A DNA stretch of 64,000 nucleotides. It comes from Episyrphus balteatus. Taxonomy: Eukaryota > Arthropoda > Insecta > Diptera > Syrphidae. Below are positions 21,801 to 33,080 of the stretch, in pieces; the first letter of the stretch is position 1, and each line of letters opens with the position of its first letter. The notes below the pieces were generated by a model that saw only the letters and a list, made by a program, of their open reading frames with translations, was not told the origin of the DNA and ran no database searches. The translations under genes and the position numbers were made by a program. The stretch is from positions 67,638,625 to 67,702,624 of the forward strand of contig NC_079134.1 of NCBI RefSeq assembly GCF_945859705.1, given 5' to 3'.

Positions 21801-24200
21801 CTAGCCGAACCACTCGGTGCTTCTTATGAATGAAGATAGACTTTTAACGTCCGTTTTCACTAGATCGCTAGTGTATTCGTAGAAGAATTCTCCTAGATAG
21901 AGTTTTCCTCTATTAGAGAGAGCAGGGCAGGTGCACAGAAGATGTTGAACAGTTTCCTCTTCTTCTTCATCCATGCAACTTCTGCAGAAATCGTTAGAGA
22001 ACACGCCCATTCTTTTTGCGTGTCTATCTATTAGACAGTGTCCTGTAAGGACACCTATGGTGGAGCTAATATGCATTCTGTTTAAATTTAACAAACCCTT
22101 TGAACGTTTCAAGTCTATACAAGGCCATATTTGTTTAGTAGCTAGGCAAGTATTACTCTGAGTCCATCTGAGGTTGGTTTTCTTTAAAGCGTCCTGCTTT
22201 AGCATAAGTTTGCATGTAGCGATAGGTGTTCCTATATTGTTCCTTTCTGGTTGAAGAGGAGTAATTGTTCCTAGTTTGGCAAGTTCGTCTGCCCTGCAGT
22301 TGCCTGGGATGTCTCTATGTCCCGGCACCCATACGAGGTGAATGTTAAACTGCTCAGACATCTCCCTTAGAGATGTTTGACAGTCGAGGACCGTGATTGA
22401 GTTTGTAGAGACAGAGGCAAGAGATTTAATGGCTGCTTGACTGTCCGAGAAGATCCGAATATCCGTGTTGGATATTACGTTTTTTCTGAGCCAAGAGAGA
22501 ACCTCCTTAATCGCCAGAATTTCTGCTTGGAACACGCTACATTGGTCTGGTAAGCGGAAGAAGAGACTGAGATTCAGTTTTTCCGAAAATATGCCACTAC
22601 CTACACCTTCATTGGTTTTTGAACCATCAGTATAGAAGTGTAAAGAGTCATTATCCAGAGTACTAAGGTTCTCCCATTCAGTTCTGGAGGGAATGGAGTT
22701 CTGGAAATTATTATCGAACACCAGTTTAGGTGTGGTATAGTCTAGACGATCCGGAAGGAATCCGAAGTTGTTTAGAATGTTTGTGTGGCCAATATGATTA
22801 CTGGTCCACTGAGAGTAGCTGAGCTAGCTGCTACTTGTTTGCTGAAGATGTCTAGGGGTGTGAGATTTAGAAGTATGTCTAGGGCGTCAGAAGGGGTTGA
22901 CCTCAGCGCACCGCTTATGCACATACTTGCTGACCTTTGGACTTTGATAAGCTTGTTTAAGTTTATCGTTTTGTCCAGTGCGGTTCACCAAACTACCATC
23001 CCATATGTAAGTATTGGTCTTATGACCGATGTGTACAGCCAGTGTGCAATGTTAGGACAAAATCCCCATTTGCCACCAATGGCTTTTTTGCATGAAAAGA
23101 GTGCCACATTGGCTTTTTTAACTCTTTCTTCAATATTGAGCTTCCAGGTCAGTTTTTTATCAAAAGTGAGTCCTAGGCTTGATCGGATAGAGTAAGTGTT
23201 ACCTCTTTAATTGTAGGGAGTTTGAAGTCTGGAATCTTGTATTTCCTCGTGAAAAGGACAAGATCCCTTTTGTGGGGATTAATATCCAATCCACAACCTC
23301 TAGCCCAGTGAATTAGCTTGTTTAAAGCTGTTTGTAGAAGTTCTGCAAGTGTCTGTGGGTATTTGCCCGATACGCCAATTGCCACATCATCCGCGTAGGC
23401 GATAACCTTAAAACCTTCTCCCTCTAGTTCTAGCAGCAGTTCGTTGACTACTAAGTTCCATAGGAGAGGCGATAAGACCCCTCCTTGAGGGGTCCCTCTG
23501 TTGGCTGCTCTACGGGTTTTGAAGTTTCCCAACTCTGAACTGATAATCCTGCTACTAAGCATGATTTCTATCATGTTCTTAAGCGAGTCTTCTACTTTGA
23601 GATTGTCAAGAGCATTCATGATTGCTGAGTTCCTGACATTATTGAAAGCACCCTCTATGTCTAAAAAGGCGACAAGAGTGTACTCTTTGTAGTGTAGAGA
23701 GTATTCAATGGTGCTTACCAGAGAATGGAGAGCAGTTTCCACCGATTTCCCTTTAGTGTAGGCATGTTGTGCCTTAGAGATCAGACATGGTTCAATTTCC
23801 TGTCTTAGATGGATATCTATCATTCTTTCTAGAGTTTTAAGCAGAAAGGATGATAGACTAATAGGTCTTAAATCTTTTGGAGTGACATGAGAGCATTTTC
23901 CCGCCTTTGGTATAAAAACCACCTTTGCTTCTCTCCAGGCCTTTGGAAAATACGAGAAGCTTATGCAGCTTATCATTATAATTTCCAACTTTCGTAGTAT
24001 GATATCTGAGACGTGTTGTAGTTCAGCGGGTATGATACCATCTGGCCCAGGTGATTTGTATGGATGGAAGCTATTTATTGCCCATATTAGTCTATCCTTG
24101 GAAATAAGATCCTTGCTAATTTGATAAAATTGGTTGGGTCGGTGACCAATGTCACTTATTGAGTTCGAGCTACCAGGGAAATGAGTGTCTAGTAGCAATA
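21801..24200 (-). pseudogene. LOA polymerase, RT and RNase H part, copy 2
   Basis: Reading leftward: LLLDTHFPG, then SPGPDGIIPAELQH, AKVVFIPKAGK, KDLRPISLSSFLLKTLER, AQHAYTKGKSVETALHS, TLVAFLDIEGAF, NRGTPQGGVLSP and YADDVAIG in the frame 23173-24198. After the shared frameshift at about 23190 comes a stretch further broken by a 16-bp deletion at about 22815, relative to copy 1. Then the RNase H and knuckle frame (21801-22721) has the same catalytic residues as copy 1. The QHAYTKGKS-ETALHS and DIEGAFNN blocks are typical of the LOA/Lian group, which carries RNase H. Two frame breaks make it inactive. Confidence 0.92.
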
Positions 24201-24329
24201 TGAAAATAAATATTTAGCCAAACGCTTTAATGACTTCACTTTAATTTTCAACGCTTGTTCCCAATTTAATAATAATCCGGATAAAAAATGCAGAATACAA
24301 ATTAAAAACAAACGTCAATTTTGAATGCA

Positions 24330-24356
24330 TTTCGGCACTTAACATGCCATCTTCAG
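24330..24356 (-). ncRNA. Hammerhead-like core motif in the Penelope-like element's 3' region
   Basis: On the minus strand the order CTGAAGA, T, GGCA-loop-TGCC, GAAA reproduces the hammerhead core (CUGANGA, stem II, GAAA) with one extra base before stem II. Flanking ATGCA...TGCAT could form stem III. Hammerhead motifs are known in EN-bearing Penelope-like elements. The stem I pairing is weak, so cleavage activity is doubtful here. Confidence 0.45.
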
Positions 24357-24413
24357 CAAATATTTTTATTGACTAAAACATAAAACACAAATTATAGAAA
24401 GCTTTAAATTTGA

Positions 24414-25040
24414 CAATTGAATCGTTTATTTTCAAAACATGATAAGTCCACTTTTTTTTCAAAATTCTTTTTTTTAACTGAATATGTTCTTGGGAGATAA
24501 CCATACTTGCCTTCAAAATATGAAGCATCTAATCAGTCTATATTCGATTTTACAGTTTAGCGAAAAAATTTTTTTACTGTCAAAACATGATAAAAGTCCC
24601 GGACTTATCATCTTTTGAAAATAATCAGCAACTTTTTTATGAGTAATTGACTACACATAAAGAAGGTATTGACACAAATTCTTAAGTTGAAAGCGCCTTT
24701 CAAGTAAAATAACTACTCGAAACATTATATTCTATTCCCAAATGCAATTGTTGGATAGACTGCGGCTTTAAAACAAATGTATATTCATTTTAAAACTAAT
24801 TTCACATTCGTTTATTTTCAAAGTATGATAAGTCCAAAATCGTTTTTATTTTTTATCTTTTGAACTATCGGTCCAAAAAGTAAATACCAAACGATATTCT
24901 GTAGCTAGGTAAAAGTTCTACAAAATATATTTTTTATACATTTAGCTACACTTAAAAAAAGAAAATAGAACGTTTTTTTCTTCTCCTGAAAAATTTGAAA
25001 TCATGGACTTATCATGTTTTGAAAATAAATGATTCAATTA
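24414..25040. repeat. Fold-back repeat with TTTTCAAAACATGATAAGTCC ends
   Basis: The outer arms (24414-24450 and 25005-25039) are complementary over about 34 bp with one or two mismatches: AATTGAATCGTTTATTTTC then AAAACATGATAAGTCCA. Two internal copies of the same core occur at 24581-24624 (a back-to-back palindrome) and 24810-24836. It may be an independent MITE inside the Penelope-like element or part of its 3' structure. Confidence 0.75.
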
Positions 25041-25107
25041 GAATGAGAAAAGAAAAAGAAAAAACAATTAAAATCATATGTAAAACATGTAAACAAAGAA
25101 CATTTAG

Positions 25108-25941
25108 TTAATTTCTTCTTCCTAGGATGTTGAAGAGAGATGACTTGATCGGTGCCTCCATGGTATTCATCATAATGTTGTTGTTTTTGTACATATAAAT
25201 GCTCTCGTAGACGTCCAAAAATCTTTCATCACTTACATGTTTGATAAGCTTTAAATTTTCTTTTGCCATATTGTGGTCGTTTTCTAACATGTGTAAAGCA
25301 ACTGCAGACTTATTAGGTCGATTGAATTTAACGTTTGCCAAGTGTTCGTTGTACCTCGTTTCAATGTTTCTTTTGGTTTGTCCATAATATTTTTGTTCGC
25401 AGTCATTACACGAAATTTCATATATACCTGGTTTTTTAAAAGCATCTGTTTTGTCTTTCGTTGACCCCAGTTTTGTTTTGAGTTTTTCTTCTGTTGCAAA
25501 AACCAATTGAATTTTTTCTTTCTTAAATATTTTTGTCAGTTTATTCGTTATTGTAGGTGCGAAATGTATTTTTAGGCGCTTTTGTTGTTCGTTTTCATTT
25601 TCTTTTGATGTTTTAAGTGTTGTTAAACTTTTTGTTTTTATTATTTTTGATTGTCTTTCGACTATTTTAACAATCATATCGCTATCATACCCATTCAGCT
25701 CAGCTGCATACTTAATGTAGTTCAGTTCTTCAATGTAGTTGTTTGCATTCATTGGAACTGAGCAAAGCCGAAAAACCATGCTATTAAATGCTGCCTTCTT
25801 ATACTGCATGGGGCAAAAAGAATCACTTTGTATATACCGTGGAATGTTTGTAGGTTTCCTATAAATTGAAAAATTGAGCCCATTTTCAGTATTTCTCTTT
25901 ACCAAAACATCTAAAAACGGCAGCTTTCTTTCTTTTTCCAT
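25108..25941 (-). pseudogene. Penelope-like element, C-terminal part with GIY-YIG endonuclease
   Basis: A 277-codon frame. It opens with RKLPFLDVLVKR, a block that follows the RT palm in Penelope polymerases, then IYRKPTNIPRYI and an RT-thumb/linker region, then the GIY-YIG nuclease from about residue 170: PGIYEISCNDCEQKYYGQTKRN, with the zinc-finger-like cysteines C-N-D-C, R-IETRYNEHLANVK (arginine and the H), SAVALHMLENDH and the catalytic glutamate region near DVYESIYMYK. The nuclease domain looks intact. It is not continuous with the RT frame: about 60 residues containing the YVDD motif are absent between the two. Confidence 0.9.
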
Positions 25942-25955
25942 TTCGAAAGTAAATT

Positions 25956-26981
25956 TCAGAAGTTTGACATGAACAGATTTGCCAAAAACGGAGATAATGA
26001 ATTACCCATCGTTGTACCTTGGTTAATTTTGTAAAATTTATTCAAAAATTGGCAACAATTGTATTGCATGCATAAACAAGCGGCGTCATAGTAAACTTTT
26101 TTCTTTTCTACGTCATCTTCGCGTTCATCAAGCCAATTTTTTAACAATTCCAAGGTTTCTTTAATTGGAATACTTGGGAATAATGCTACTACATCGAACG
26201 ATACCAAAACCTCATTTTCTTTCACTTTTAAGTTACGAATTCGTTCTATGAACTCAAAAGTATTTTTAACGCTTCTGTTTTCAACCTGCGTATAGGTTTG
26301 AAACTCTGAAACTAACCATTTTGCAATTTTTTCCGTTGGTGCATCAATATTAGATATAATCGGGCGCATACTAAGTGTTGGTTTATGTGTTTTTGGTAAA
26401 CCGTATAGTTTTGGAACTGATGGATTTGTTACCATAAGCTTCCACTTCACTTTGGGTCCGAAAACACGTAAAATTTCTTTTAGTAGTGCGGATGTTCCTT
26501 TAATCATACTAGGAAGTGGGGTTTTCTTAAGTTCAATAAAGTTTTGTGCTGATGTTATTTCACACATTTTTTCTTCATACTGTTTTTTATCCATTACAAC
26601 TAAATCCCGCCCTTTGTCAGATTTCATATAGAAGCAATCTTTTTCCCTAAGTTTCTTAATGATGTTAAAGTGTTTCGACTGTTTCTTTTTAATTTTTTGA
26701 TCAGCTTTAACAGCTCTTTGGATTATTGGTTTTGTCTCATTTCTTATATTTGTTTTTGTTGTTTCCGGTAAGAACTTAATTCCTGTCTCTATATCTGCAA
26801 TTATATCTTCCACTGGTAATGTCTTTGGTGTTATTGAAAATTGCAGTCCATTTTGTAGAAGCTTTAGTTCATCGTCATCAAATGTTTGAGACGATATGTT
26901 TCTTACAAACTTTTTCTTATCTTCTTCAAAATCAAGCATCTGTTCATCACTCCTTATACTTGTGTTATTTTTTCTAACCAA
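25956..26981 (-). pseudogene. Penelope-like reverse transcriptase, N-terminal and palm part, catalytic motif deleted
   Basis: A 341-codon frame starting at the junction (so the true N-terminus is missing). It has the Penelope layout: FYMKSDKGRDLVVMDKK, VPKLYGLPKTHKP, SMRPIISNIDAPTEKIAKWL, EVLVSFDVVALFPSIPI (first catalytic D), INQGTTMGNSLSPFLANLFM. It stops directly after the last motif. The following segment with YVDD is deleted, the next readable residues being KFTFEMEKERKLPFLDV in another frame, so the RT cannot be active. Confidence 0.92.
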
Positions 26982-26985
26982 GTTA

Positions 26986-28102
26986 GCGATTCCTCATAGG
27001 AGCTAGTCCAATCGCCATTTGAGTCTTTTAGGGAGCTCGGCATGGTTGGATTAGTTGAAAGGATTTTTCTGAGTCTAGATGCCTCAGAGGAATCTTCAAT
27101 TTTACTACAGAAGTTCCTCAAGGAGGATCTTTTACTTTTCCGTAGTTGTTTCTTGTAACTTTTTAGAGAAACTTTATACAGGTCCCAGTCTAATGGGTTC
27201 CTTGTTTGTTTAGCCCTATTGAAAGCCTTTCTTCAGTCTTTCCTGAGCGGTTCTAGCTCTTTGTTCCACCAGTGCGGTTTTTTCTTTCCTCGTATTATGG
27301 TAAGGGGACAAGAGTTAGCCATGGAATTGTTTAGAGCTTTGGTGAGATCGTTGACTTTTAAGTCAAGATCATCTGTATTAGAAGGGAAAATATTGTCCTG
27401 ATTATCGTAGCAGGTAGTAAAAGTTTCCCTATATTTCACCCAATCCGTTTTCCTATAATTACGAAAACCGGTGGGTTTTGTGCATTCATCTTCGAGGCCA
27501 AATTGGATATACCTATGATCTGAGAATGAGTGATCATTAGATACAGCCCAATTCCTTATCTTGTGGTGAATTGTTTGTGATACAAGGGTAATGTCCAATA
27601 CCTCTTGTCGGTTCTTTGTAACAAAGGTAGGTTCATTACCAATATTACAAATAAGGAGACTAGTACTTAGAATAAAATCGAAAAGTGACTCACCTCTTTC
27701 ATTTACGTCAGTACTCCCCCACACTGTGTGATGAGCATTAGCATCACTGCCAATGAGGAGATCTACTTTTTGGCTCGCTGCTGCTGCGATCATTCGCCCA
27801 AGTGTTGCGATCATTCGCAGACGTAATCCAATATGTTCCTTTGGAGGTCTGCAGTGTAGCGGTTGTGATATCACGATCGCTGTAATTAGTGTTTTCTTTG
27901 CTAGTATGCAGGATCTAGGCTCACCTTTATCCGTCACATACAGCAGAGAATAATCTTTCGTCCCGAGGCCTCTCACCAAGGATTTTACAATCCAAGGTTC
28001 CTGGATCAGGACTATATCCTCTCCGGACTTGCTTAGTCGGAGAAGAAGGGCGGCCGAAGCCTTTATGGAGTGTTGGAGATTAATCTGTACTACCTGCAGC
28101 AT
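26986..28102 (-). pseudogene. LOA ORF2 N-terminal AP-like endonuclease
   Basis: The open frame begins upstream at 28141, but the likely start is the ATG at 28102 giving MLQVVQINLQHS, overlapping the end of ORF1 by about 23 nt. Endonuclease motifs: QINLQHSIKAS (N), VLIQEPWI (E), DLLIGSDANAHHTVWG (D/N/H), EVLDITLVS and FSDHRYIQF (catalytic SDH). A basic linker follows, broken by a frameshift near 27232, and continues to YEESL where the Penelope-like element cuts the gene. This endonuclease class nicks the target DNA for element insertion. Confidence 0.9.
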
Positions 28103-29950
28103 GGCTACAACCAGTACGATCAACCTCCACCACTGTGGCATTTAGCTCTTCCGTTTCTGAGGTCGAGTTTAATAGCTCATCCTCAGATAGAAGATCCTCC
28201 TGCGCAACGCTGACAGTGTTCATGTCGGACAAACTTCCAGCCATCTCATCATCTTCCAATACGGAAGATATTGTTTTCGCGTCCTTTTCGGACGCTGGGT
28301 TTTGGTTCGTGTCATTTACTGACACTGGGGTTTGTTTTGTTCCCTCTTCGGGAACTTTCGAAGATGACGACTGATCTGGAATGGAAGATCTGCATGATGC
28401 ATCCACTTCCATTGCTGAAAGTGCTTTACATATGCCCAATTCCTCCATTTCAGACTGCGCCGTATGGCCTGCAAGCCTTGCCATCTCCTCATCTTTTTTA
28501 TAGATTTTTAGCACAAGGCTATCAAATCCATACTGGATAACTCCCCCGGTTGCAGCCAGAGGATCCAGTGATTCTTTGTTAATGATAGCAAGAGCAGAAC
28601 GATAGCGCCCCACCGGCTCTTTTTCGATGATTGGGACTTTCCAGTCGTGAGTGGGCATCGAAAGGTTACTGAATTGAATCAGTCGGAGAACCATCTCTGG
28701 TGACGTGTGTAAGGCCGGGACCAGAGTACGAGCTCTTGGCCTGCAGGGGATTTCCTCCCTTGGCACAACCTCCAGCTTAGCACCTGGCCAGATCTCACCC
28801 AAATCACCCACAGCAAGCTTATAGAGATGTAACGATCTCTGATCATCGCAAACGATGAGTTTGACCCTATTTTGGTGCCATCCTCCGTCGCTTACCTTTG
28901 GAAGGTGGCCTGGGTTCGCCTCGAGAACAGGGATGAACCTGAACCCGAGGTGAGCCCTGACGTCGCGTCCGCCCAATGATCAGGCGAGATGTTTCCATCT
29001 AAATTGCCAATGTCGATGACCGCAACAGTAACCTTTTCTTTGACCACGTCACTAAAGGTATTCCCAATTCGAAGTGTCGGTGGTACGCCATCCAACACCC
29101 TTGCTTTTTTGGGTTGAGGCTTTTCTTCCTCAAAGGATCTTTCTCGCTTAGACGTAGTGTCTTTGCTGATCCTCTCCATCACTTTCCTCGCCCACTTGAG
29201 CTTGCCGAGTTCAGAACGACTTCTCTCCCCCGGGGCTTTTTCAGCATCGAGTTCGATGATCTTCATCGCTCGGCGACGCTCATTAGCGGGTCTGGATCTC
29301 GTTTTGCCCCCTTCCTTGGCCGAGCTGGAGTTCTTGTTCAGAACTGCAGCTCCACCAAGGGAAGGAGCAGCTGGATTCGAGGATGACTTATCGTGGCCAG
29401 CGGTTTTAGTATCACTAACCCCTCCCGCCACGATATTCTTCCCCGTCTCACTGGTATTACGGGCATTGGAGGTAGAGACAGAGTTGCTAATAGCATCCCT
29501 GCCTCCCCCCCCCCCCTTGGACATTGTTGTTTCCTGGTTTGGGTGCCCCGTCACCTTGGTCTGTGATACAGACCGGTGGCAGCAGTGACACCGTCCCCTT
29601 TCCACATATTTTCATACTTCCTTCCGGGAGAGACGTTCCGTCACCTTGGTTGGCGGTTTGGTCGTTCTTGACTTCCTCGCCGCTAGCCGGTGGCAGCAGA
29701 GTTGGCAACTCCGGAAGTTTGTTTCTTTCCAGGAGAGACATTCCGCCACCTAGGTTTACGGTTTGGTTGTTTTTCACTTCCTCATCGCGAACCGGTGGCA
29801 GCAGAGGCGCCGTTCCCGGAAGATTGTTTGTACTACTAGCATTAGGCTTTGACTCCGTCCTGCAAGTAGTAGACGTTGGCATGACTGCCGCATCACTCGC
29901 TATTTTAGAGCAAGTGGCCGGCAAGTCCTGCTTCCCGCCATGTTTTTTTG
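28080..29950 (-). pseudogene. LOA ORF1 (DUF4780-type nucleic-acid-binding protein), frameshifted
   Basis: ORF1 reads leftward in three overlapping frames. The N-terminal part (29924-29510) is low-complexity and shifts frame inside a 12-13 bp run of C (29506-29518, G on the coding strand). The middle frame (to 28892) carries a lysine/arginine stretch and VTVAVIDIGNLDGNISPDHWA, then shifts near 28960. The last frame (28976-28080) holds HLGFRFIPVLEANPGHLPKV, GWHQNRVKLIVCDDQRSL, VPIIEKEPVGRYRSALAI and GGVIQYGFDSLVLKIY. That region matches the DUF4780 domain found in insect LOA-type ORF1 proteins as I know them. There is no zinc-knuckle array. The poly-G shift could be recent slippage. Confidence 0.82.
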
Positions 29951-30288
29951 GTTTTGTTTGTTTGTTTGTTTTGTTTTTTTGCTTAAAGAGTTCATAGAAG
30001 GTCCCACGAGTAGAAACGGAAAGAAAAGGTCAGCCCCGTCCTGCCACGTCCACGATCGTGTCCCCTGGAAACTATTTCATTTAATGTGAATAACGTAAAT
30101 AACATAACATTAAACAAGAGCAGAATATTCAAAAAGTTATGTTTCATTTTTTGAAAAAAAAAAAAATTATTCATATTCAATTATATAAATCACTCTTGTA
30201 TGTATATAATAAAAGAATAATGCGCGAAATAAATATTGTTGATTAATGTATCTAGTAGCTCATGCAAAGTCAATAAATATTGTCAGTG

Positions 30289-31051
30289 GCGTATTTCGGG
30301 GGGGGGGGGGGCTCAGGGGGCTCAAGGCCCCCCCCCCCCTTCAAGCCTTCAAGATCATGTTATTTTTTAGCTAATTTCATCATAATGTATATGGTTGACT
30401 GAAACTTGTTCGTAAATCTTATAGATTTAGAGGCGGCTCAGATACTCGAGCCCCCTCCAAATTCTGAAACGGCTTTTTGTGTTTGTTTGAGTAAGAGCCT
30501 TGACAATTTTTCTTTTAATTACCGATTTTTAAAGTTATTTCAAAAATTGCCAAGTAAACAATCAAAATTTTATTGATAAGAATTTGAAACCAAACTTTAG
30601 AACTTGGTACACTTTTACATCTCAGTACTTTTTGTGCCAGCATAATTTCAACATAGGAGAACTTGGCTCTTTTTTTAACAGTAATGTTTTTGTTGTGATT
30701 TCACTACTTTTTGCAAGGTATGGCTGTAGAATTGAAAATCTCTATATTTGATGAAAATTCAATGAAAATGGGCGATTGCCATGCCCCCTGGCTAAAATGC
30801 TCAAATTTTAATTTTTTTCCTTTGTATAAACTACCAGCTCTACCATTCTACCAATTTTCAAGATTCTAAGATAATCAGATGTGCTCTGTAATATTTGATG
30901 AAAATTCAGCGGAAATGGGCGGATGCCACGCCCCCTGAATTGAAAATCTCAAATTTTCGATTTTTCCCTTTGTATACACCACAAGTCCTATCACCGTGTA
31001 AAATTTCAAGTTTCTACGTTAACGGGAAGTTCTCCATAATTTTGATGATCT
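30289..31051. mobile_element. Transposon body with CAGTGGCGTA start, unit 1
   Basis: CAGTGGCGTATTTC followed by a run of 14 G, GCTCAGGGGGCTCAAGG and a run of C resembles hAT-type ends. Further right two diverged direct copies (about 105 bp) of a block around GAAAATGGGCG-ATTGCCA-GCCCCCTG occur at about 30750-30960. The body leads into the GTGA array at 31052. The same segment is at 33325-34096 in unit 2, where one 11-bp piece (GATGAAATATT) is extra. No coding potential. Confidence 0.5.
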
Positions 31052-31712
31052 GTGAGTGAGTGAGTGAGTGAGTGAGTGAGTGAGTGAGTGAGTGAGTGAG
31101 TGAGTGAGTGAGTGAGTGAGTGAGTGAGTGAGTGAGTGAGTGAGTGAGTGAGTGAGTGAGTGAGTGAGTGAGTGAGTGAGTGAGTGAGTGAGGGAGTGAG
31201 GGAGTGAGTGAGTGAGTGAGTGAGTGAGTGAGTGAGTGAGTGAGTGAGTGAGTGAGTGAGTGAGTGAGTGAGTGAGTGAGTGAGTGAGTGAGTGAGTGAG
31301 TGAGTGAGTGAGTGAGTGAGTGAGTGAGTGAGTGAGTGAGTGAGTGAGTGAGTGAGTGAGTGAGTGAGTGAGTGAGTGAGTGAGTGAGTGAGTGAGTGAG
31401 TGAGTGAGTGAGTGAGTGAGTGAGTGAGTGAGTGAGTGAGTGAGTGAGTGAGTGAGGGAGTGAGTGAGTGAGTGAGTGAGTGAGTGAGTGAGTGAGTGAG
31501 TGAGTGAGTGAGTGAGTGAGTGAGTGAGTGAGTGAGTGAGTGAGTGAGTGAGTGAGTGAGTGAGTGAGTGAGTGAGTGAGTGAGTGAGTGAGTGAGTGAG
31601 TGAGTGAGTGAGTGAGTGAGTGAGTGAGTGAGTGAGTGAGTGAGTGAGTGAGTGAGTGAGTGAGTGAGTGAGTGAGTGAGTGAGTGAGTGAGTGAGTGAG
31701 TGAGTGAGTGAG
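31052..31712. repeat. (GTGA)n microsatellite array, about 660 bp
   Basis: About 165 GTGA units, perfect except for GGGA variants near 31192, 31201 and 31456. On the minus strand every frame is open and reads repeating S-L-T-H; this is a consequence of the period of four and not a gene. Confidence 0.97.
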
Positions 31713-32094
31713 TTCATAGAAGGTCCCACGAGTAGAAACGGAAAGAAAAGGTCAGCCCCGGCAGAGCCGTGTACCGGGGTAAGGCTAGTCTATTTCGGAC
31801 CTTGCCAGGCATCCGAAAGAGCTCGTAAGTGACTGGTTTACCCCCCAGTCTTGCATTCCTCGGCACGGTTTCAAAAAGCTCACACCACCACTGAAATTAG
31901 GGACCCCGAATCTATGGTGAAGTTGAATTTCTGAGGATTGTACTATTAAGAAGTAAGAACCACTCAGCGATCCAACCTAACCTTAGCTGCCACCGCTTTG
32001 ACATCGTACAAAGCATAAACTGTGGTGGTCACTGTCCGCCCGGCACCCACTTGGAGGGTTCGATCGAGGATTTTTGCCAGGCTCTCACTACGTT
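31713..32094 (-). mobile_element. LOA 5' UTR, tandem copy 1
   Basis: The first 47 bp equal the end of the LOA leader at 29991-30038, so the rest is the upstream part of that leader. It ends at GATTCTA (32095-32101), the target duplication also present at the LOA 3' end (21688-21694). A second copy is at 36002-36383. Confidence 0.8.
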
Positions 32095-32101
32095 GATTCT
32101 A

Positions 32102-32658
32102 CGTTCATTGAAAAATAAAAACAAACAAAAAAAATTGAAACAAGAAAAATCTGATAAAATAATTTTTCAATTTTCTCAAAAACTAGTAGACATAGAAACA
32201 TATAGTTTTCACTGTTCGATAAGGAATCAATTGAGGCAGTTTTCTGTGGAAGTAATTTATTTACTACAATTCACAGTCTGGGCAAAAATAGTATAAAATG
32301 AGTTTTAAAAAAATTTTGTTTCGCCTATTTTTAACTTTGAAATCGATTTTTTCAAAAACTATTGGTTATATTATATTGATTAAAAAATTAGAATCAAATG
32401 TACAATTTTGCCTTTCGGAAATGGTATAATTTATTACTGTTGCCGTTGTTTTTTAATAATTTTTTTTTTTTTTGATAATTTTTTTTTAGAAAACTGCCCC
32501 TCCCACCTAAACAGGGGGAGATAGACCCCCCTCCCAAAGAAAAAAAGTTTGTATTCAACTCCTCTACAAAAACCCGTTATCAAATCCTGGCGCCCAAGTT
32601 ATCCTACTGCGTGCCAAAACAACATTTTTGTTCTAAACCTAAAAGTTCGAATTTCTGT
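32102..32658. mobile_element. Fold-back element FB, right arm, tandem copy 1
   Basis: Matches the centre and right arm of the FB element at 38960-39495: ATAGTTTTCAC, GGCAGTTTTCTGTG, the GGGGGAGATAGACCCCCCTCC block and AACAACATTTTTGTTCTA. It breaks off after CGAATTTCTGTA. Together with 21285-21694 it is one FB element split by the LOA insertion. Confidence 0.85.
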
Positions 32659-32839
32659 AAAACTGAAAGAATATGATAGCTCAAAGGAAAAACCTCTGCT
32701 TTTATGGCCTTCTGAAAAATACTTCCAAATATCCCGCACACATGTAGAAGTATTTTCCAAATACTTTAAAGAAAATGCATTCACATCCAATATACGCCAG
32801 AAATGCATTGAAGCAACAAATATTAATTTTCCTGACTAG
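32549..32839 (+). pseudogene. Unrecognised ORF, unit 1 copy with premature stop
   Basis: Same ORF as at 36836 but with TAG where the other copy has TGG (after NINFPD), which removes the last 54 residues. The first about 33 codons are read from the FB arm and are not part of any ancestral protein. I do not recognise the rest. Confidence 0.5.
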
Positions 32840-33080
32840 TTTAAAAGTACTGATGATTGTTACACGCACCGACTTGATACCGCAAACTTTTTAATTATTG
32901 TTTTACTGTGGAAGAATTGTAAATGGACACTAGATAAGAATCTTTGTAAAACTAAAAATAAAAAATATAAAGCTTCAAAATTTAATGAACACATAAAATA
33001 ATTAAAACGAAAAAGTATGTATTAAAATTGGATTCACTATTTAAAATAAGATGGTGGTAGGGCGGGTGGGGGACGACATT

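Larger units (their letters stand above)
24201..26985 (-). mobile_element. Penelope-like element (GIY-YIG type) inserted in LOA ORF2
   Basis: It separates the LOA codons for YEESL from those for LLLDTHF. The element reads leftward: a 5'-truncated RT frame beginning at the junction, the GIY-YIG endonuclease frame, then about 900 bp of 3' non-coding DNA with a fold-back repeat (24414-25040) and a hammerhead-like core (24330-24356). Junction homology is minimal (TTG on both sides). Confidence 0.9.
21695..30038 (-). mobile_element. LOA-clade retrotransposon, copy 2, with nested Penelope-like element
   Basis: The 3' end is at the left: a (GGTTA)n run (21694-21711; CCTAA on the coding strand), a short 3' UTR, ORF2 from right to left (28102 down to 21801, interrupted at 24201-26985) and ORF1 (29950-28080), then the end of the 5' UTR (29991-30038). 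The remainder of the 5' UTR is at 31713-32094, displaced by tandem duplication. GATTCTA precedes the 3' end at 21688-21694 and follows the 5' UTR at 32095-32101, so the original insertion spanned these points with a 7-bp duplication. Confidence 0.85.

Noticed and set aside
24201..26985. LTR retrotransposon or retroviral pol
   Set aside because: The polymerase lacks protease and integrase, and the GIY-YIG domain and motif order identify a Penelope-like element.
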